Of a stretch of DNA of 64,000 nt, positions 33,781 to 45,130 are shown one piece after another (the stretch's first letter is position 1; each line of letters opens with the position of its first letter). The stretch is taken from positions 35,487,859-35,551,858 of the forward strand of contig OW121858.1 of NCBI GenBank assembly GCA_933228895.1. Direction: 5' to 3'. The stretch is from Platycnemis pennipes (lineage: Eukaryota; Arthropoda; Insecta; Odonata; Platycnemididae). The notes under the pieces were generated by a model. The model did no database searches. It had not been told where the DNA came from and worked only from the letters and a program-made list of their open reading frames with translations. Position numbers and translations under genes: made by a program.

Positions 33781-34556
33781 GGGGAATATGCATGAAATTT
33801 GTTTCTCGAAGATTAATGATGAATGTACTTGATGCGAAATTTTCTCACCATTTTAAATATATAAGCCAAATTTTTCTACGCCAACCACAAAGTTTATTAA
33901 ATGAATTTAAAATGTTACCGGAAATTCACGAAAGTCACGTGACCTGAAACGCCTCCTGACGCCACTGCACGGTATAGATTCCATATTGCTACGGAGATAG
34001 ACATTTATATTTATAAGAAAACGAAGTGAATATATTGTTTTGAGGTGTGTAGCCGTTTCTATAACGAAACGATGACTGAAAAAATACTTAAAAAAGCACA
34101 TTCCGACAATTTCCTTTGGTTGACTCCCTTATGGCGTAGTTCTTCTTAAAGAAACAAACCAGCGATTGCATAGGCGTAGTAGAAATTCATGGGCACTAAA
34201 CAGGCATTATATAATTAATGGACGATTTGCTCGTTACCATCTATACTACATAAATAAAAAAATCGAAATACAATCGTTTATTGCATTAAACAAATGAGAT
34301 AAATACATACGTTTTCGCCAAGTATTCATTTAAAAACTTACCTCCACGCATAGCAACAGATAAACAACGCCCTTAGTGATACCGTGCCGTGACGTCATTC
34401 GATGACGTCGTGTTTTAATAAGCTGCCGAAAACGTACAATTTTCAAAGAGTAATATCTTTGTAACGCAAATTAATTCTTCAGCAAAATTTTCGCCAAGCA
34501 CATTTAGCTAATAAACTTCACATTCGAAGAGTTATAAAAAATAGTGCATGTTCCCC
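33781..34556 (+). mobile_element. AT-TIR element, complete, plus
   Basis: Begins GGGGAATATGCATGAAATTT and ends TAGTGCATGTTCCCC. AT flanks both sides. With one AT kept, the host NLR-D frame runs RRLNYRLILL across the insertion, matching RRLKYRLNLL of NLR-A, which shows the duplication is two bases. It is 776 bp and non-coding. Confidence 0.92.
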
Positions 34557-35135
34557 ATTATAGACTTATTCTTCTGGGAAAATTTAAGGAGGGACATTTC
34601 ATTAATTACGTCAATCATATATTGCTGGCTCCGACTTATTATGGCAGGCTCGATAATTCTAATAAAATTAAGGAGATAGATTGCAGGACGGACAGGATTC
34701 AAAATGTCATTTTTTTCCACGTACCATTCTAGATCAGAATGTTAGCCATCGCGTAAATACGTAATAATTATAGAGGTAATATTCAGAGTAGGTCGATAGG
34801 TCGATAGTATTCTTTTTATTTCCTGCGTGCTCAAATCAATGAGTTAATCGCATGCATTGCTTTTAGCTTTCCTAGATTTAATTTTTTTCATGCATGATTA
34901 TCTATGAAATTGGTGTCGGATTTCAAGTCATGCATGGCATTCGTGGGTGTATCCTGCATGATTGGGATTTGGTAGTTTTTTCTTTCTTTTTTTCCCCCTA
35001 TTTACTTCTAAAAGTGTGGTGTTTTTTATTGTGTTCTTCATTTTCGTTTGCTGTGTCATTGTTCCCGGTGTGGATGGACCCCCTGCCACACGCTCTTCGA
35101 GGTGGCTTTCAGGGTATGTCCTAGATATAGACTGT

Positions 35136-35337
35136 GAAACCTATTTTTCAGCATAGGGAATTCCCTGACTTTATTTCTAATGAGGGTAATTAATAGTTTT
35201 TTGAAGATTTTTTGTCTTTTAGTGATGTTTTATATATTAAATAATGAATTGAAAAAGCTTAGATAGTGAAAATTTCGTTAGGAAGGATTAAAAACTGTTT
35301 TTAACGACTTAATTTTTGTGAATTTTAATAAACGTAA
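35136..35337. other. AT-rich spacer
   Basis: No gene or repeat recognised between NLR-D and TTAA-1. Confidence 0.4.
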
Positions 35338-37628
35338 GGAGGTTCCACCGTGACTCCGCGATTCAAAATCCCGTAAAAGAGCAATTTGCTATTTAATGAA
35401 TATATACCGATCCAGAAAAACACCTAATTATATGGAAATTCATCTATAGGGTGACAACGCATAGTACACAATAATTGTATGAATGTGATGCTATTATATA
35501 GCGCGTTGAAGTTGCATTCTATTTTAATACAAGCTCTTTTTTGACTCATTTTGACTTCGGAACATGACTGACGTTCTGTTGCCACGTTTAATTTCATAAA
35601 AAGAGAATACTTACTCAATCCCACTAATACGCATTCTAAAATAGATTAAATATTTTATTACTTAGTTTCAAACTAATCATTTTCAAATACAACTCTTTGT
35701 TTTGAATTTTAGTAATATTCATATTTTTGAAAACTGTTTGGTAACAATGACGCTGCTACCATTTGGCAACATTGGTATTAATTACGCCATATCAATAACA
35801 AATTAAATATTTAAATTACATAAAAAATATGAGAAGGACCTTGGTGTAAGGTATATTCCAAAACTAAGTTAGTGAAATAGTCTTTTAATCACATTCCGTC
35901 ACATGTACCGTTGCCAATGATAACAACATACTGTAGCGCCACTTTCACGTAACTAAGGCTTATCTGTTTTTTTTTCGAGAAAACATTTAGGCTGTATCCG
36001 AATTCATTAGCCATTAGGAATTAGCCATGTTCCTTTAGCCATCGAAGGTGCCTGAATTCCCCGAAGACTAAAGGGAGCATGAATTCGGACGAAAGCTACA
36101 GTGTCGCAACCTACGGTGTAACAATGGTACTTTAAAACAAATGAGTAGCAATAACCTGAATTGAGGTACTCTTATTTCACTCGCGGTCATTTTTGAAGAA
36201 CTTTTGTAAAAGTTCTTTTGTTGTTTTTGAAGTTAAAAGGATGATCACCGGAGATATTCTGTTTTAATTAAAAACTATTTTATCAGCAAATAAACTAGCT
36301 TAAGCTCGAGCATTGACATAGATTGTTATTATATTATTATTTGATCAAATTCTCACTGTAGCGGTAAGACTTTCTCCATTTTCGCCTACATCTAGCATTA
36401 CAAAGCCTTTATTTCCAGATATTCCAAGTAGCAAGCACCTTTCGGTTATTATTTTACGTAATGCAATGCTTCTTCCATTATAATTACACAAACTTTATTT
36501 TGAAGTGCTTCAATTTACAACCTAATCCATGGTTACATCCAAGTGCAATGTCGTGCCTAGAGTACATCTACTTACAAATTGTTAGTGCAAATAATGAAAT
36601 AGAAAGGAACAGATCTGTTGGTGAAATACTCGGTTTGGTGATGAAATCGAGGCTGACGGTATTCATTTATTAAATATCGGCCGCGTTTTATCACAAATAA
36701 TGTACAAGCAAAAGAGAAAACTACCGTACAAATTTCAAAAAATCATATCAGCCAATTCAACCACTTGCCTCACAATTATTGTTCAAAAAACAGAAAAGCA
36801 ATTTATCTCACCTATTTATAGAAATATTTGTGTTCTTTGAATATTTACCACTCCGAGTTTAATGTCTTAGCAAGATATAGTCATGAATTATTTTCCGTTA
36901 TACACTTAGGAATTGCCTATTTAATTTATATTTGTCATTTTTAACATTTGAATTTCAATCTTTCTGATGGGAAAAAAACGAAATAATATCAAACTCACAC
37001 ATGAAGTATTTCGTCGGCTCCTTTATGAGCAATAAACATCGCGCAAGTAATTGTTTACATTTGATACCACAACAACCATTCTTCTACCCTCCAAAGGCGC
37101 TAAGAATTATGGGATGGTTTTTAAAGATGGCGACGCAAAAGGATACACTTCATGCTCACTTTGCTGAAGGCAACATGAGGTGACTAAATTCGGTGACTAA
37201 ACTGATGCCTACGAATTCGGACACACTACAAGATGGCTTCCTCCCTACGAAGGGAGCATTTAGGCAGCTAATTGGCGAATTCGGACACGGCCTTATTGAT
37301 ATCAATTAAACAAGTGTGGTAAGGCGAGCACTTTTTTACAATAATAAATTCTGCATAAAATTGCGCATTTATGTTATTTTTTCGTCAAAACGACATTTCT
37401 CTTTACATTATTATTAATCTGCAAATTTTACCGCAAGTGCCATACTCTGCCGCACAACCACGTAATTTAAAATAGCAGGTTTTCAATATATTTGTTCTCC
37501 AAACATATAATTGATGGAAAGGCCTAATTATTTCATTGCCAATCGATAGAAGGGTCAAAATAAATTATATATGTGCTGAAATTTTCGAGAAAATGGCATC
37601 TACTTCATAATTCGGTGGTGGAGCCACC
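35338..37628 (+). mobile_element. TTAA-1 copy interrupted by HARB-1
   Basis: Left end GGAGGTTCCACCG (35338), right end GGTGGAGCCACC (37628). The inner sequence matches the full copy at 60378-61358 on both sides of the HARB-1 insertion (35990-37292). Flanks are GTAA and TCAA, each one change from TTAA. The SUB-TIR element begins directly after the right flank. Confidence 0.9.
35990..37292 (+). mobile_element. HARB-1: Harbinger-like MITE with TTA duplication
   Basis: It starts GGCTGTATCCGAATTC (35990) and ends GAATTCGGACACGGCC (37292), flanked by TTA at 35987-35989 and 37293-37295. The uninterrupted TTAA-1 copies show the empty site. The terminal GGC and the TTA duplication match PIF/Harbinger (Tourist-type) MITEs. 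Internal frames (36461-36673, 37001-37183 plus) lack transposase motifs. It is 1303 bp. A sister copy is at 4925-7109. Confidence 0.9.
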
Positions 37629-37632
37629 TCAA

Positions 37633-38935
37633 CCCTGATGGAAATTTCCCCACAAATTTTCCCTACAATTTTCCCTAGAAAAGTGAAAGGTTTTCCCTAG
37701 AAAACTGAACCCCCTTTTTCCCTAGAAAATATTTCTAGGGAGAATATTTCCCTAGCAATTAGGTACCGTCGAAAATTTTCCTAAGGTAAATATTCCACTC
37801 AATAAACAGTAAAGCACATGATTATCCAAAAAACATAAAACTTGAGCATAAATATAGGGAAGACTTGATAAAAATCAGTGGAATAGATGGCATATATCAC
37901 AATGAATGATTGAAAAGAAATCAATGTTACCAATGTTTATTCCTTTTTTAGCAGCATGTTTACATTTTTCATTAGCATACTACACGTTTATTCTTTTTCC
38001 TTCTGCTGGATGAAATCTTATTCTCTTCTTTAATTCATTTATGAATGCACCTGAAAATATGGAGGAGGTCAACGATTATGGTTATAAAATTGAACTAATT
38101 ATGATCATAATTACACAATACTGAACCCATACGTGCGAAAACGCAGTCTCCGTTGCCATTTCAATTCTGTTGACAACAATGTAATAAACAAAGATAGGAT
38201 GTTTTATGACCGAAATTGCCAAATTGAATGATTAACATAAAATTATGGAATGCTCATGATTATAAGAAATGTCTTTAACTTACCGAAAATGTTCCCAACC
38301 TCGAAAAAAAGGTGTTCTTCCGAAATTATCACTGTTGATACCGCTGATTCGCTTGGCTTCAAGCACTGCACGATGCGGGTTAGCATGTATTTGTTTGGTT
38401 ACAAATGTTATTAATTGTGAGTTGTGACTGTTAACTATGTGATAAATGTACACACAACATAGAAGTAACCTTTAAATGGTGAAATGTAATCACTAAATTG
38501 ATAAAGTGAAAGGGAATCATTCAAATAATATGGGAAATTTCTCCTTAATAACGTTTTCACTAAGCCTGAAGATTTTCCCTAGAGCAGCGTATTTTCTAGG
38601 GAAATAATTTCCCAAAGCTTAAATTTTCTAAGGAAAAAAGTTCTAGGGAAAAAATTTCCCTAGAGCAGCGTTTTTTTCTAGGGAAATAATTTCCCAAAGC
38701 TTAAATTTTCTAAGGAAAAAAGTTCCAGGGAAAAAATTTGCCTAGAGCAGCGTTTTTTTCTTGGGAAATAATTTCCCAAGGCTTAAATTTTCAAAGGAAA
38801 AGAGTTCCAGGGAAATAAATTCCCTAGACTATGAGGGATTTCCCTAGAAAACGCATTTTTTCTAGGGAAATTTCAATATTTCCCTTGCTTTTCCCTACGT
38901 TCTAGGGAAATCTTGTAGGGAAATTTCCAACAGGG
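37633..38935 (-). mobile_element. SUB-TIR element, copy 2
   Basis: TIRs CCCTGATGGAAATTTCCC at 37633 and the complement of CCCTGTTGGAAATTTCCC ending 38935; AA lies outside both ends. It carries three tandem 81-82-bp subterminal units (word AGAGCAGCG at 38581, 38662, 38744) against two in copy 1 and one in copy 3. The exon-intron arrangement described for copy 1 is present at about 38000-38380, but exon 2 contains a stop. Confidence 0.9.
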
Positions 38936-39345
38936 AAGCGATATGGTAAACCCATCAGCGGCATGGAATTATGTAACTACCTCTTTACATTCGCGTAAAT
39001 TAACTGTCAGCAATTTTTTTACATTCGCTAATGGATTTCCTTTGTGTCGGATTTCGTCAGTCAATTGTTCCGGGCTCGCGTGCAGTCACGTTACGTCGAT
39101 TGCGTCTCCACAATAGAGGATAGGTTCCCGTCTCACGTGATACAGTGAAACGTCTCAATGTCACCCGTTTTTACGTTGATTGTGTCCCTGGCCCCAAAGG
39201 GATTGTTGCATTACAAAGTAGATAGCCAGTACCTACCTAAAAAATGTAGGCATGTTTATGGGCATATTCATTCACGTAACAGTCGAGAACCAAACTTGTT
39301 GGGTAATTCAGACTGTGGAGCTAAATACATTTGAACTAATCTAAA
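38936..39345. other. Unrecognised sequence with CpG and CACGTG words
   Basis: A moderately GC-rich stretch (CACGTTACGTCGATTGCGTC, TCTCACGTGATAC) without a coding frame or element ends. Confidence 0.35.
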
Positions 39346-40115
39346 TCGAAACTTAAACTAATATAAGATGCGCATTTTTTTGTAGAATTTAGCATTGCAA
39401 AAAAGTGCTCGCCTTACCATCTCACTTGTTTAATTGATATTAATAAATGTTTGCTCAAAAAATAAAGCAAAAAAAAGCCTTAGTTACCCCATGAAAGTGG
39501 CGCTACAGTAACTTGTTATCATTGGCAACGGTATTTTTGACGGAACGTTCTAACAAGGCTTAATTAATCTCAATTCATTTAGGAATATAACTTAACCAAG
39601 GTCCGTCTTATATTTTTTATGTACTTAAAATATTTCATTGGTTATTGACATGGTGTAATTAATACCAATACTTCCAAATGGTAGCAGCGTCATTGAGGCC
39701 AAACAGTTAAAAAAAATATCAATATTAATAATTCATAACAAGGAGTTGTATTTGCAAGGGAATGGTTAAAAACACTGATTAAGAGAATATTTAACCTATT
39801 TTAGAATACGTATTGGCATGAATGAGCATGTATTCTCACTTTGGAAAGTTTTTATTTTATTTTTATTCATTCACTTCTTTACTCTCACGTTTTTATAACA
39901 CGCCAGTCATGTTCCGAAGTCAAAATTAGTTGAAAAAGAGCTTGTATTGAAATAGAATGCAACTACAGCACGCTACATAATAGAATCATACTCATACAAT
40001 TATTGTGTACTATGCGTTGTCACCCTATAGATGAATGTCCATGCATAGGTTTTTTCTGGATCGGAATTTATTCATCAAATAATTAATAGCTCCTTTACGG
40101 TATTCTGATGCGCGG
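39346..40115 (-). mobile_element. TTAA-1 copy, truncated both ends
   Basis: Minus-strand match with ACTAATATAAGATGCGCA at the start, GGCAACGGTATTTTTGACGG, GGTAGCAGCGTCAT and GCGTTGTCACCCTATAGATG near the end. The termini are lost or heavily changed. Confidence 0.8.
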
Positions 40116-40599
40116 GGTCAATAGCGGGATCGTCTTTAAGATGGTTAGGGCAATGTTAGTCTAACACCCGCTGGTCCATGTACAACTGCTTGGTCAAAGG
40201 TATAAAAAAGATCACTTCGAGCGATGCTGTTTCCGTATTGCTAGGGGGTAGCCTATCGTTCTCGACACGGCGGTAGCCTAGCGGTGGGCAGGTGTCCGCT
40301 TGGCATTGTGGGTAAACGTGTTCAGCACGTGTCTCCAGGGTGGGGGAGGGAGGGGGAAGGAAGACAGGGCCCAGGCTAGCCCTTGGGGTACGTTAGGAAG
40401 TCGCACTCAGTGGGGGAGAGAGAGAGAGTTGGGGGCCTGGGCTTTCGACCATTGTTGGGGCCCTTTGTCGGGGCCCACACCCTTTTTAAGATGGATGGAC
40501 GGGTCGTCAAGGGACCGGCCCTGGAATGGGTGTGTTTGTCACTTGGGAAGCCGGCCCTAGAGGTCCGGAAAGCAAGCCTACGCAGTGAGTGTCGGTTTT
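40116..40599. other. GC-rich block before the 304/316-bp array
   Basis: Positions 40260-40560 are rich in G on the plus strand (GGTGGGGGAGGGAGGGGG, GGGGGAGAGAGAGAGAG). The GGTAGCCTAGCGGTGGGC word at about 40272 resembles a tRNA A-box, but no B-box follows at the right distance. Frames 40300-40560 and 40383-40874 have no domain. Confidence 0.35.
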
Positions 40600-42175
40600 C
40601 GAAATATTTCCCTTCCGCGACTGTTCGTGAATGGTCTCCGAAGAAACGAATGTCCGCGACATGTTATAGTCCCCACCTCCAGAGAACTGTCGTCGGTAGA
40701 GCTGTGCGAGATATCGCACGACGATATCTCGCGGATTCGCCGATATATCGATTTCTCGATGCAAATAGGAAGTATCGTGATTGGGACATATCGGGATACC
40801 GACGATATCTTTCTTACTTTTCATCTTGTTGGTGCAATTTCTCGGGATTGGTTGATCGTATTGAAGTTCTATAATAGGTATCGTCCTTATAAAATATTAC
40901 AATCGAAATATTTCCCTTTCGCGAATGTTCGTGAATGGTCTCCGAAGAAACGAATGTCCGCGACATGTTATAGTCCCCACCTCCAGAGAACTGTCGTCGG
41001 TAGAGTTGTGCGATATGCTGTCTTGAATATCGCACGACGATATCTCGCGGATTCGCCGATATATCGATTTAACGATGCAAATAGGAAGTATCGTGATTGG
41101 GACATATCGGGATACCGACGATATCTTTCTTACTTTTCATCTTGTTGGTGCAATTTCTCGGGATTGGTTGATCGTATTGAAGTTCTATAATAGGTATCGT
41201 CCTTATAAAATATTACAATCGAAATATTTCCCTTTCGCGAATGTTCGTGAATGGTCTCCGACGAAACGAATGTCCGCGACATGTTATAGTCCCCACCTCC
41301 AGAGAACTGTAATCGGTAGGGTTGTGCGATATGCTGTTTTGAATATCGCACGACGATATGTCGCGGATTCGCCGATGTATCGATTTCTCGATGCAAATAG
41401 GAAGTATCGTGATTGGGACATATCGGGATATCGACGATATCTTTCTTACTTTTCATCTTGTTGGTGCAATTTCTCGGGATTGGTTGATCGTATTGAAGTT
41501 CTATAATAGGTATCGTCCTTATAAAATATTACAATCGAAATATTTCCCTTTCGCGAATGTTCGCGAATGGTCTCCGAAGAAACGAATGTCCGCGACATGT
41601 TATAGTCCCCACCTCCAGAGAACTGTCGCCGGTAGAGCTGTGCGAGATATCGCACGACGATATCTCGCGGATTCGCCGATATATCGATTTCGCGATGCAA
41701 ATAGGAAGTATCGTGATTGGGACGTATCGGGATATCGACGATATCTTTCTTACTTTTCATCTTGTTGGTGCAATTTCTCGGGATTGGTTGATCGTATTGA
41801 AGTTCTATAATAGGTATCTTCCTTATAAAATATTACAATCGAAATATTTCCCTTTCGCGAATGTTCGTGAATGGTCTCCGAAGAAACGAATGTCCGCGAC
41901 ATGTTATAGTCCCCACCTCCAGAGAACTGTCATCGGTAGGGTTGTGCGATATGCTGTTTTGAATATCGCACGACGATATCTCGCGGATTCGCCGATATAT
42001 CGATTTCGCGATGCAAATAGGAAGTATCGTGATTGGGACACATCGGGATATCGACGTTTCGGGATATCGACATATCGGGATATCGACATATCGGGATATC
42101 GAAATATAGGGATATCGATATATCGACGATATCTTTTTACTTTTCATCTTGTTGGTGGAATTTCTCGGTAATGGT
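40600..42175 (+). repeat. 304/316-bp tandem array, about 5 units
   Basis: The word TGTCCGCGACATGTTATAG occurs at 40651, 40955, 41271, 41587 and 41891, spacing 304, 316, 316, 304. The 12-base difference is presence or absence of ATGCTGT(T/C)TTGA-like sequence before ATATCGCACGACGATAT. The units keep frames of 100-200 codons open on both strands, which share the same repeated residues and are not genes. The last unit ends in an 18-bp minisatellite (42050-42125). Confidence 0.95.
42040..42130 (+). repeat. 18-bp minisatellite GACATATCGGGATATC
   Basis: Four to five units of about 18 bp with ATATCGGGATATCGAC. It is expanded from the ATCGGGATAYCGACGATAT motif of the array unit. A further small cluster lies at 42470-42515. 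Confidence 0.85.
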
Positions 42176-42918
42176 TGATCGTATTGAATTGCTATAAACT
42201 ATCTCTTCCTTATTAAATATTACACTTCCTCAATCGTTAATTATAGGTATACCTATTTTAAATTGTCTAATTTGTTATTTTTTAAAACTTTTTTATCATA
42301 AAATTTAAAATGTAGGGAATGGTATGGCCATGGTGCGATTTCATCACTGAAGACTCGAATTCAGCAAGAAAAGTTAAAATTTGTCAATAAAATTATTGTT
42401 TTCAAAACCATAATTCGGAATTAAAAAAATTTTCACCGTTCTTTCGCCGTATCAAAAAATTGAAAACATATCGATATATCGAAATATCGGGATATCGGCA
42501 TATCGGGATATCGATGTGCCGATACCGCCGAAAGTCGCGGCCGATAATGCCGCGACTTTCGGCGAAAGATATTATAATTTTAGATAATAGAGGTTCTTCT
42601 CAATTTTTTTATACGGACCATATGAGAGCTGAAACGTAACCATTTTTCCTTGGTCGAAAAACGGTGTAAATTTCTTGAATTCTCTCAATAATTTAACTTT
42701 TTTGTTATTTATTTCTTATTTATTATATTGTTATTTATGATATTGCTGACAATGTGGCCAGATTCGGGTTATTTTGGAATGTTAGACCTCAAATCTTCGG
42801 CAAAAAACATTTTCTGTGGCCTTTCATGTTATGTTATGATCGTCTAAATTCTCCAACTTCATGGCAGTGGCGATTATTAACTTCCTACGGATACGTTGTC
42901 AATGCCTTTTATTCCAAT
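42176..42918. other. Spacer with ATCGGG minisatellite and a 16-bp hairpin
   Basis: No gene. Positions 42470-42515 repeat ATATCGGGATATCGGC; the hairpin at 42526-42564 follows directly. The plus frame 42754-42957 runs into AT-TIR and has no domain. Confidence 0.5.
42526..42564. repeat. 16-bp perfect GC-rich hairpin
   Basis: CGCCGAAAGTCGCGGC (42526-42541) is exactly complementary to 42549-42564; the loop is CGATAAT. It is much more GC-rich than its surroundings and lies right after the ATCGGG minisatellite, so it may mark the end of a foldback or rolling-circle element. Confidence 0.9.
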
Positions 42919-43690
42919 GGGGAACATGCACTATTTTTTATAACTCTTTCAATGTGAAGTTTATTAGCTAAAATTTGCTTGGCGAAAATTTGGCTGAAGA
43001 ATTAAGTTGCGTTACAAAGATATTACTCTTTGAAAATTGTACTTTTTCGGCAGCTTATTAAAAACACGACGTCATCGCATGACGTCACGGCACGGTATCA
43101 CTAGGGGCGTTGTTTATCTGTTGCTATGCGTGAAGTTGAGATGTTAAATGAATGCTTCGCAAAAACGTATGTATTTATCTCATTTGTTTAACGCAATAAA
43201 CGATTGTATTTTGATTTTTTATCTACGTAGTATGGATGGCAACGAGCAAATCGTCCATTAATTATATAATGCCTGTTTAGTGCCCAAGAACTTCGACTAC
43301 GTTTATGGAGTCATTAGTTTTTCTTAAGAAGAACGCCGCCATAAGGGAGTCAACCAAAGGAAATTATCGGAATGTGCTTTATTAAGTATTTTTTCAGTCA
43401 TCGTTTCGTTCGAGAAACGGCTTAAAACCTCAAAACAATACATTCACTTCGTTTTCTCATAAAAATAAATGTATCTTCGTAGCAATATGGAACCCATACC
43501 GTGCAGTGACGTCAGAAGGCGTTTCAGGTCACGTGACTTTCGGCGATTTCCGGGAACATTCTAATATCATTTAATAATCTTTGTGCTGGGCGTAGGAAAT
43601 TTTGGCTTATATATTTAAATTTGTGAGGAAATTTCGCATCAAGTACATACATCATTAATCTTCGAGAAAGAAATTTCATGCATATTCCCC
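42919..43690 (-). mobile_element. AT-TIR element, complete, minus
   Basis: Starts GGGGAACATGCACTATTTT and ends CATGCATATTCCCC; AT flanks both sides. It is nearly the same as the copy at 32781-33552. Confidence 0.88.
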
Positions 43691-43734
43691 ATTAGTTTAA
43701 TTTATTTTCTTATAACCTAGTACAGATTTAGAAG

Positions 43735-43832
43735 AACGGAAAAGGCAGGCCTCGTATGAGAGACATATGGAACAAGTTGTGAAGGATGTAAAAGAGAAGA
43801 ATTACGTCAATGTGAAGAAGTTGTAGCCGATA
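43735..43832 (+). pseudogene. NLR-C (RTE-like) C-terminal scrap
   Basis: Encodes MEQVVKDVKEKNYVNVKKL and then a stop, matching the C-terminal segment of the copy at 48225-48290. It is 98 bp, directly after AT-TIR. Confidence 0.75.
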
Positions 43833-44270
43833 GAAAACCTTCTAATTCCCCGAGTAGCGCTAACAGTCGGCACGTATCTTTGTGCGGAAAAATATGGCGG
43901 ACCTTGCTTCACGAATAGCCTACAATGCCTCCAGTACCTTTCCATATTACGGCATCCCTCTATGACGAACTGTTTAAGTATCAAAGATATTCTCATTTCG
44001 AAGACGACAATGGCAAAGGTATTAGCAACGCTCGGAAAAGAACCGAAGATAAAACAGTAAATTTCAACGTAAATTACACATTTCCCAGAAATCTCGACGA
44101 CAAAGAGTAAATCGATTGAAAGAATAAGATAATTTAAACATTTTTCTATTAAATGCAGTAAGAATGAAAGAAATCGACTGATATTTATTTATTTTACTGA
44201 GCGAAAGAAAAAACTCTTGCTCTACCATAAATTGAAAGAGTCCGTGTAAACCAATGTAAATACATCATTG
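43833..44270 (+). other. Unique stretch with a small possible exon (43925-44110)
   Basis: The frame 43925-44110 gives 61 residues of balanced, hydrophilic composition (for example LYDELFKYQRYSHFEDDNG and VNFNVNYTFPRNL). An upstream ATG with good context (AATATGGCGG, 43894) opens a different, short frame. I do not recognise a family. It might be a host gene fragment or retrocopy. Weak evidence only. Confidence 0.25.
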
Positions 44271-44433
44271 GCGCCAGGAATCGAACCCGGGACCTGAGGC
44301 TATTTTATATAGCCTATAGCACATTCTAGTGTATACACAAGAATGCTACAATATTTCAGCTCAATCAGTTAAGTAGTTTTTGAGGAGATGCGTATCATAG
44401 AACAGACAGACAAAACTTCATTTTTATATATTA
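44271..44433 (-). mobile_element. Possible Helitron/SINE-like fragment
   Basis: On the minus strand TATATAAAAATGAAGTTTTG and TGTCTGTCTGTTC resemble the 5' end of the Helitron group seen at 23721. At the other side GGTTCGATTCC (44277-44287 region) looks like a tRNA B-box, but no A-box lies at the proper distance. Boundaries are not resolved. Confidence 0.35.
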
Positions 44434-44522
44434 GTACATATGATTAACCATTAACGATTTAATATACATCTACAGTATGCATATCCCTAATTGTACAAGG
44501 AAAATAGGCTATTTTTAATCTA

Positions 44523-45117
44523 CATCAACATCTACATCTACACGATACCCTGCAAGCCACCGTGAGGGTGTGTGGCAGGGGGTGAATATCACCGAGCATG
44601 CGCTACCGACATGCAAACAAGCAGCTATAGTGTCTCATGCAACTAGATTGTTAGTATCTATAATATTTAAGGGGTTAATACATGCATCATGCACTACAGA
44701 ATACTCTTAAATATTTCACCCATTACCTATCCCTTTGCTATGATGCCTATTCTGTTCTCTTATAGTACGGGGGAAAAATGCCATTTTGAATCTATCGGTA
44801 CGAAAATCTATCTCTCTCTAAACCTATTTATCTGGTCGAATGTAGCGTAATACGCTGGTATTTTTAATATGTTCCTAACATCTTCAGTAAATCTATCATA
44901 TTGAAATTTCTCTAATAGATTTAATCTATTACATATGTATTATTGTATGTATTAGTGATATAAATTGTATTGTAATTCTACGCTCTGATAATGATTCCCA
45001 CCCTAATTCTTATATTAATTCTGATGACTATGACTAATTCTACGCTGCTCAACCTATCGCAACACCTTTTAACGAACCTAGCTGCTCTACGCTGCACACT
45101 GTCTAGCTAACCTAATT
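44523..45117 (-). pseudogene. NLR-A non-LTR retrotransposon, 3' part
   Basis: A minus-strand copy: 3' tail CATCTACATCTACACG at the left, CCGTGAGGGTGTGTGGCAGG, then UTR, then coding remnants equal to the plus copy at 25850-26350 (QRRAARF at about 45085, with many stops and an inserted AT-rich segment near 44930). 5'-truncated. Confidence 0.85.
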
Positions 45118-45130
45118 CAGAGATCAAACC

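Larger units (their letters stand above)
32140..35135 (+). pseudogene. NLR-D non-LTR retrotransposon broken by three insertions
   Basis: Coding pieces occur in order: an RT thumb-like part with YLGVTLTQDLSWGKHIREIC and NRKLGFIERIL (32230-32345); GRNEERAKERRYFS (32737-32780); IEYAASIWDPLLS (33600-33650); RRAAR, SSVSGMLADLGWESLSQRRL (33690-33780); and LILLGKF, APTYYGRLDN, EIDCRTDRIQN (34565-34705). The 3' end CCCCTGCCACACGCTC...GTGGCTTTCAGGG is at 35080-35117. The gaps are a foldback MITE (32346-32731) and two AT-TIR copies (32781-33552, 33781-34556). Removing one copy of each duplication keeps the frame at two of the three points. Stop codons also occur, so it is inactive. It is related to NLR-A. 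Confidence 0.85.

Noticed and set aside
40585..42171. Five overlapping frames of 100-204 codons on both strands
   Set aside because: All are repeats of the same 304/316-bp unit and equally open on the opposite strand; the repeats shift frame each unit, so no continuous protein exists.
44271..44300. tRNA B-box (GGTTCGATTCC, minus)
   Set aside because: No A-box or cloverleaf; at most a SINE or tRNA-derived remnant.
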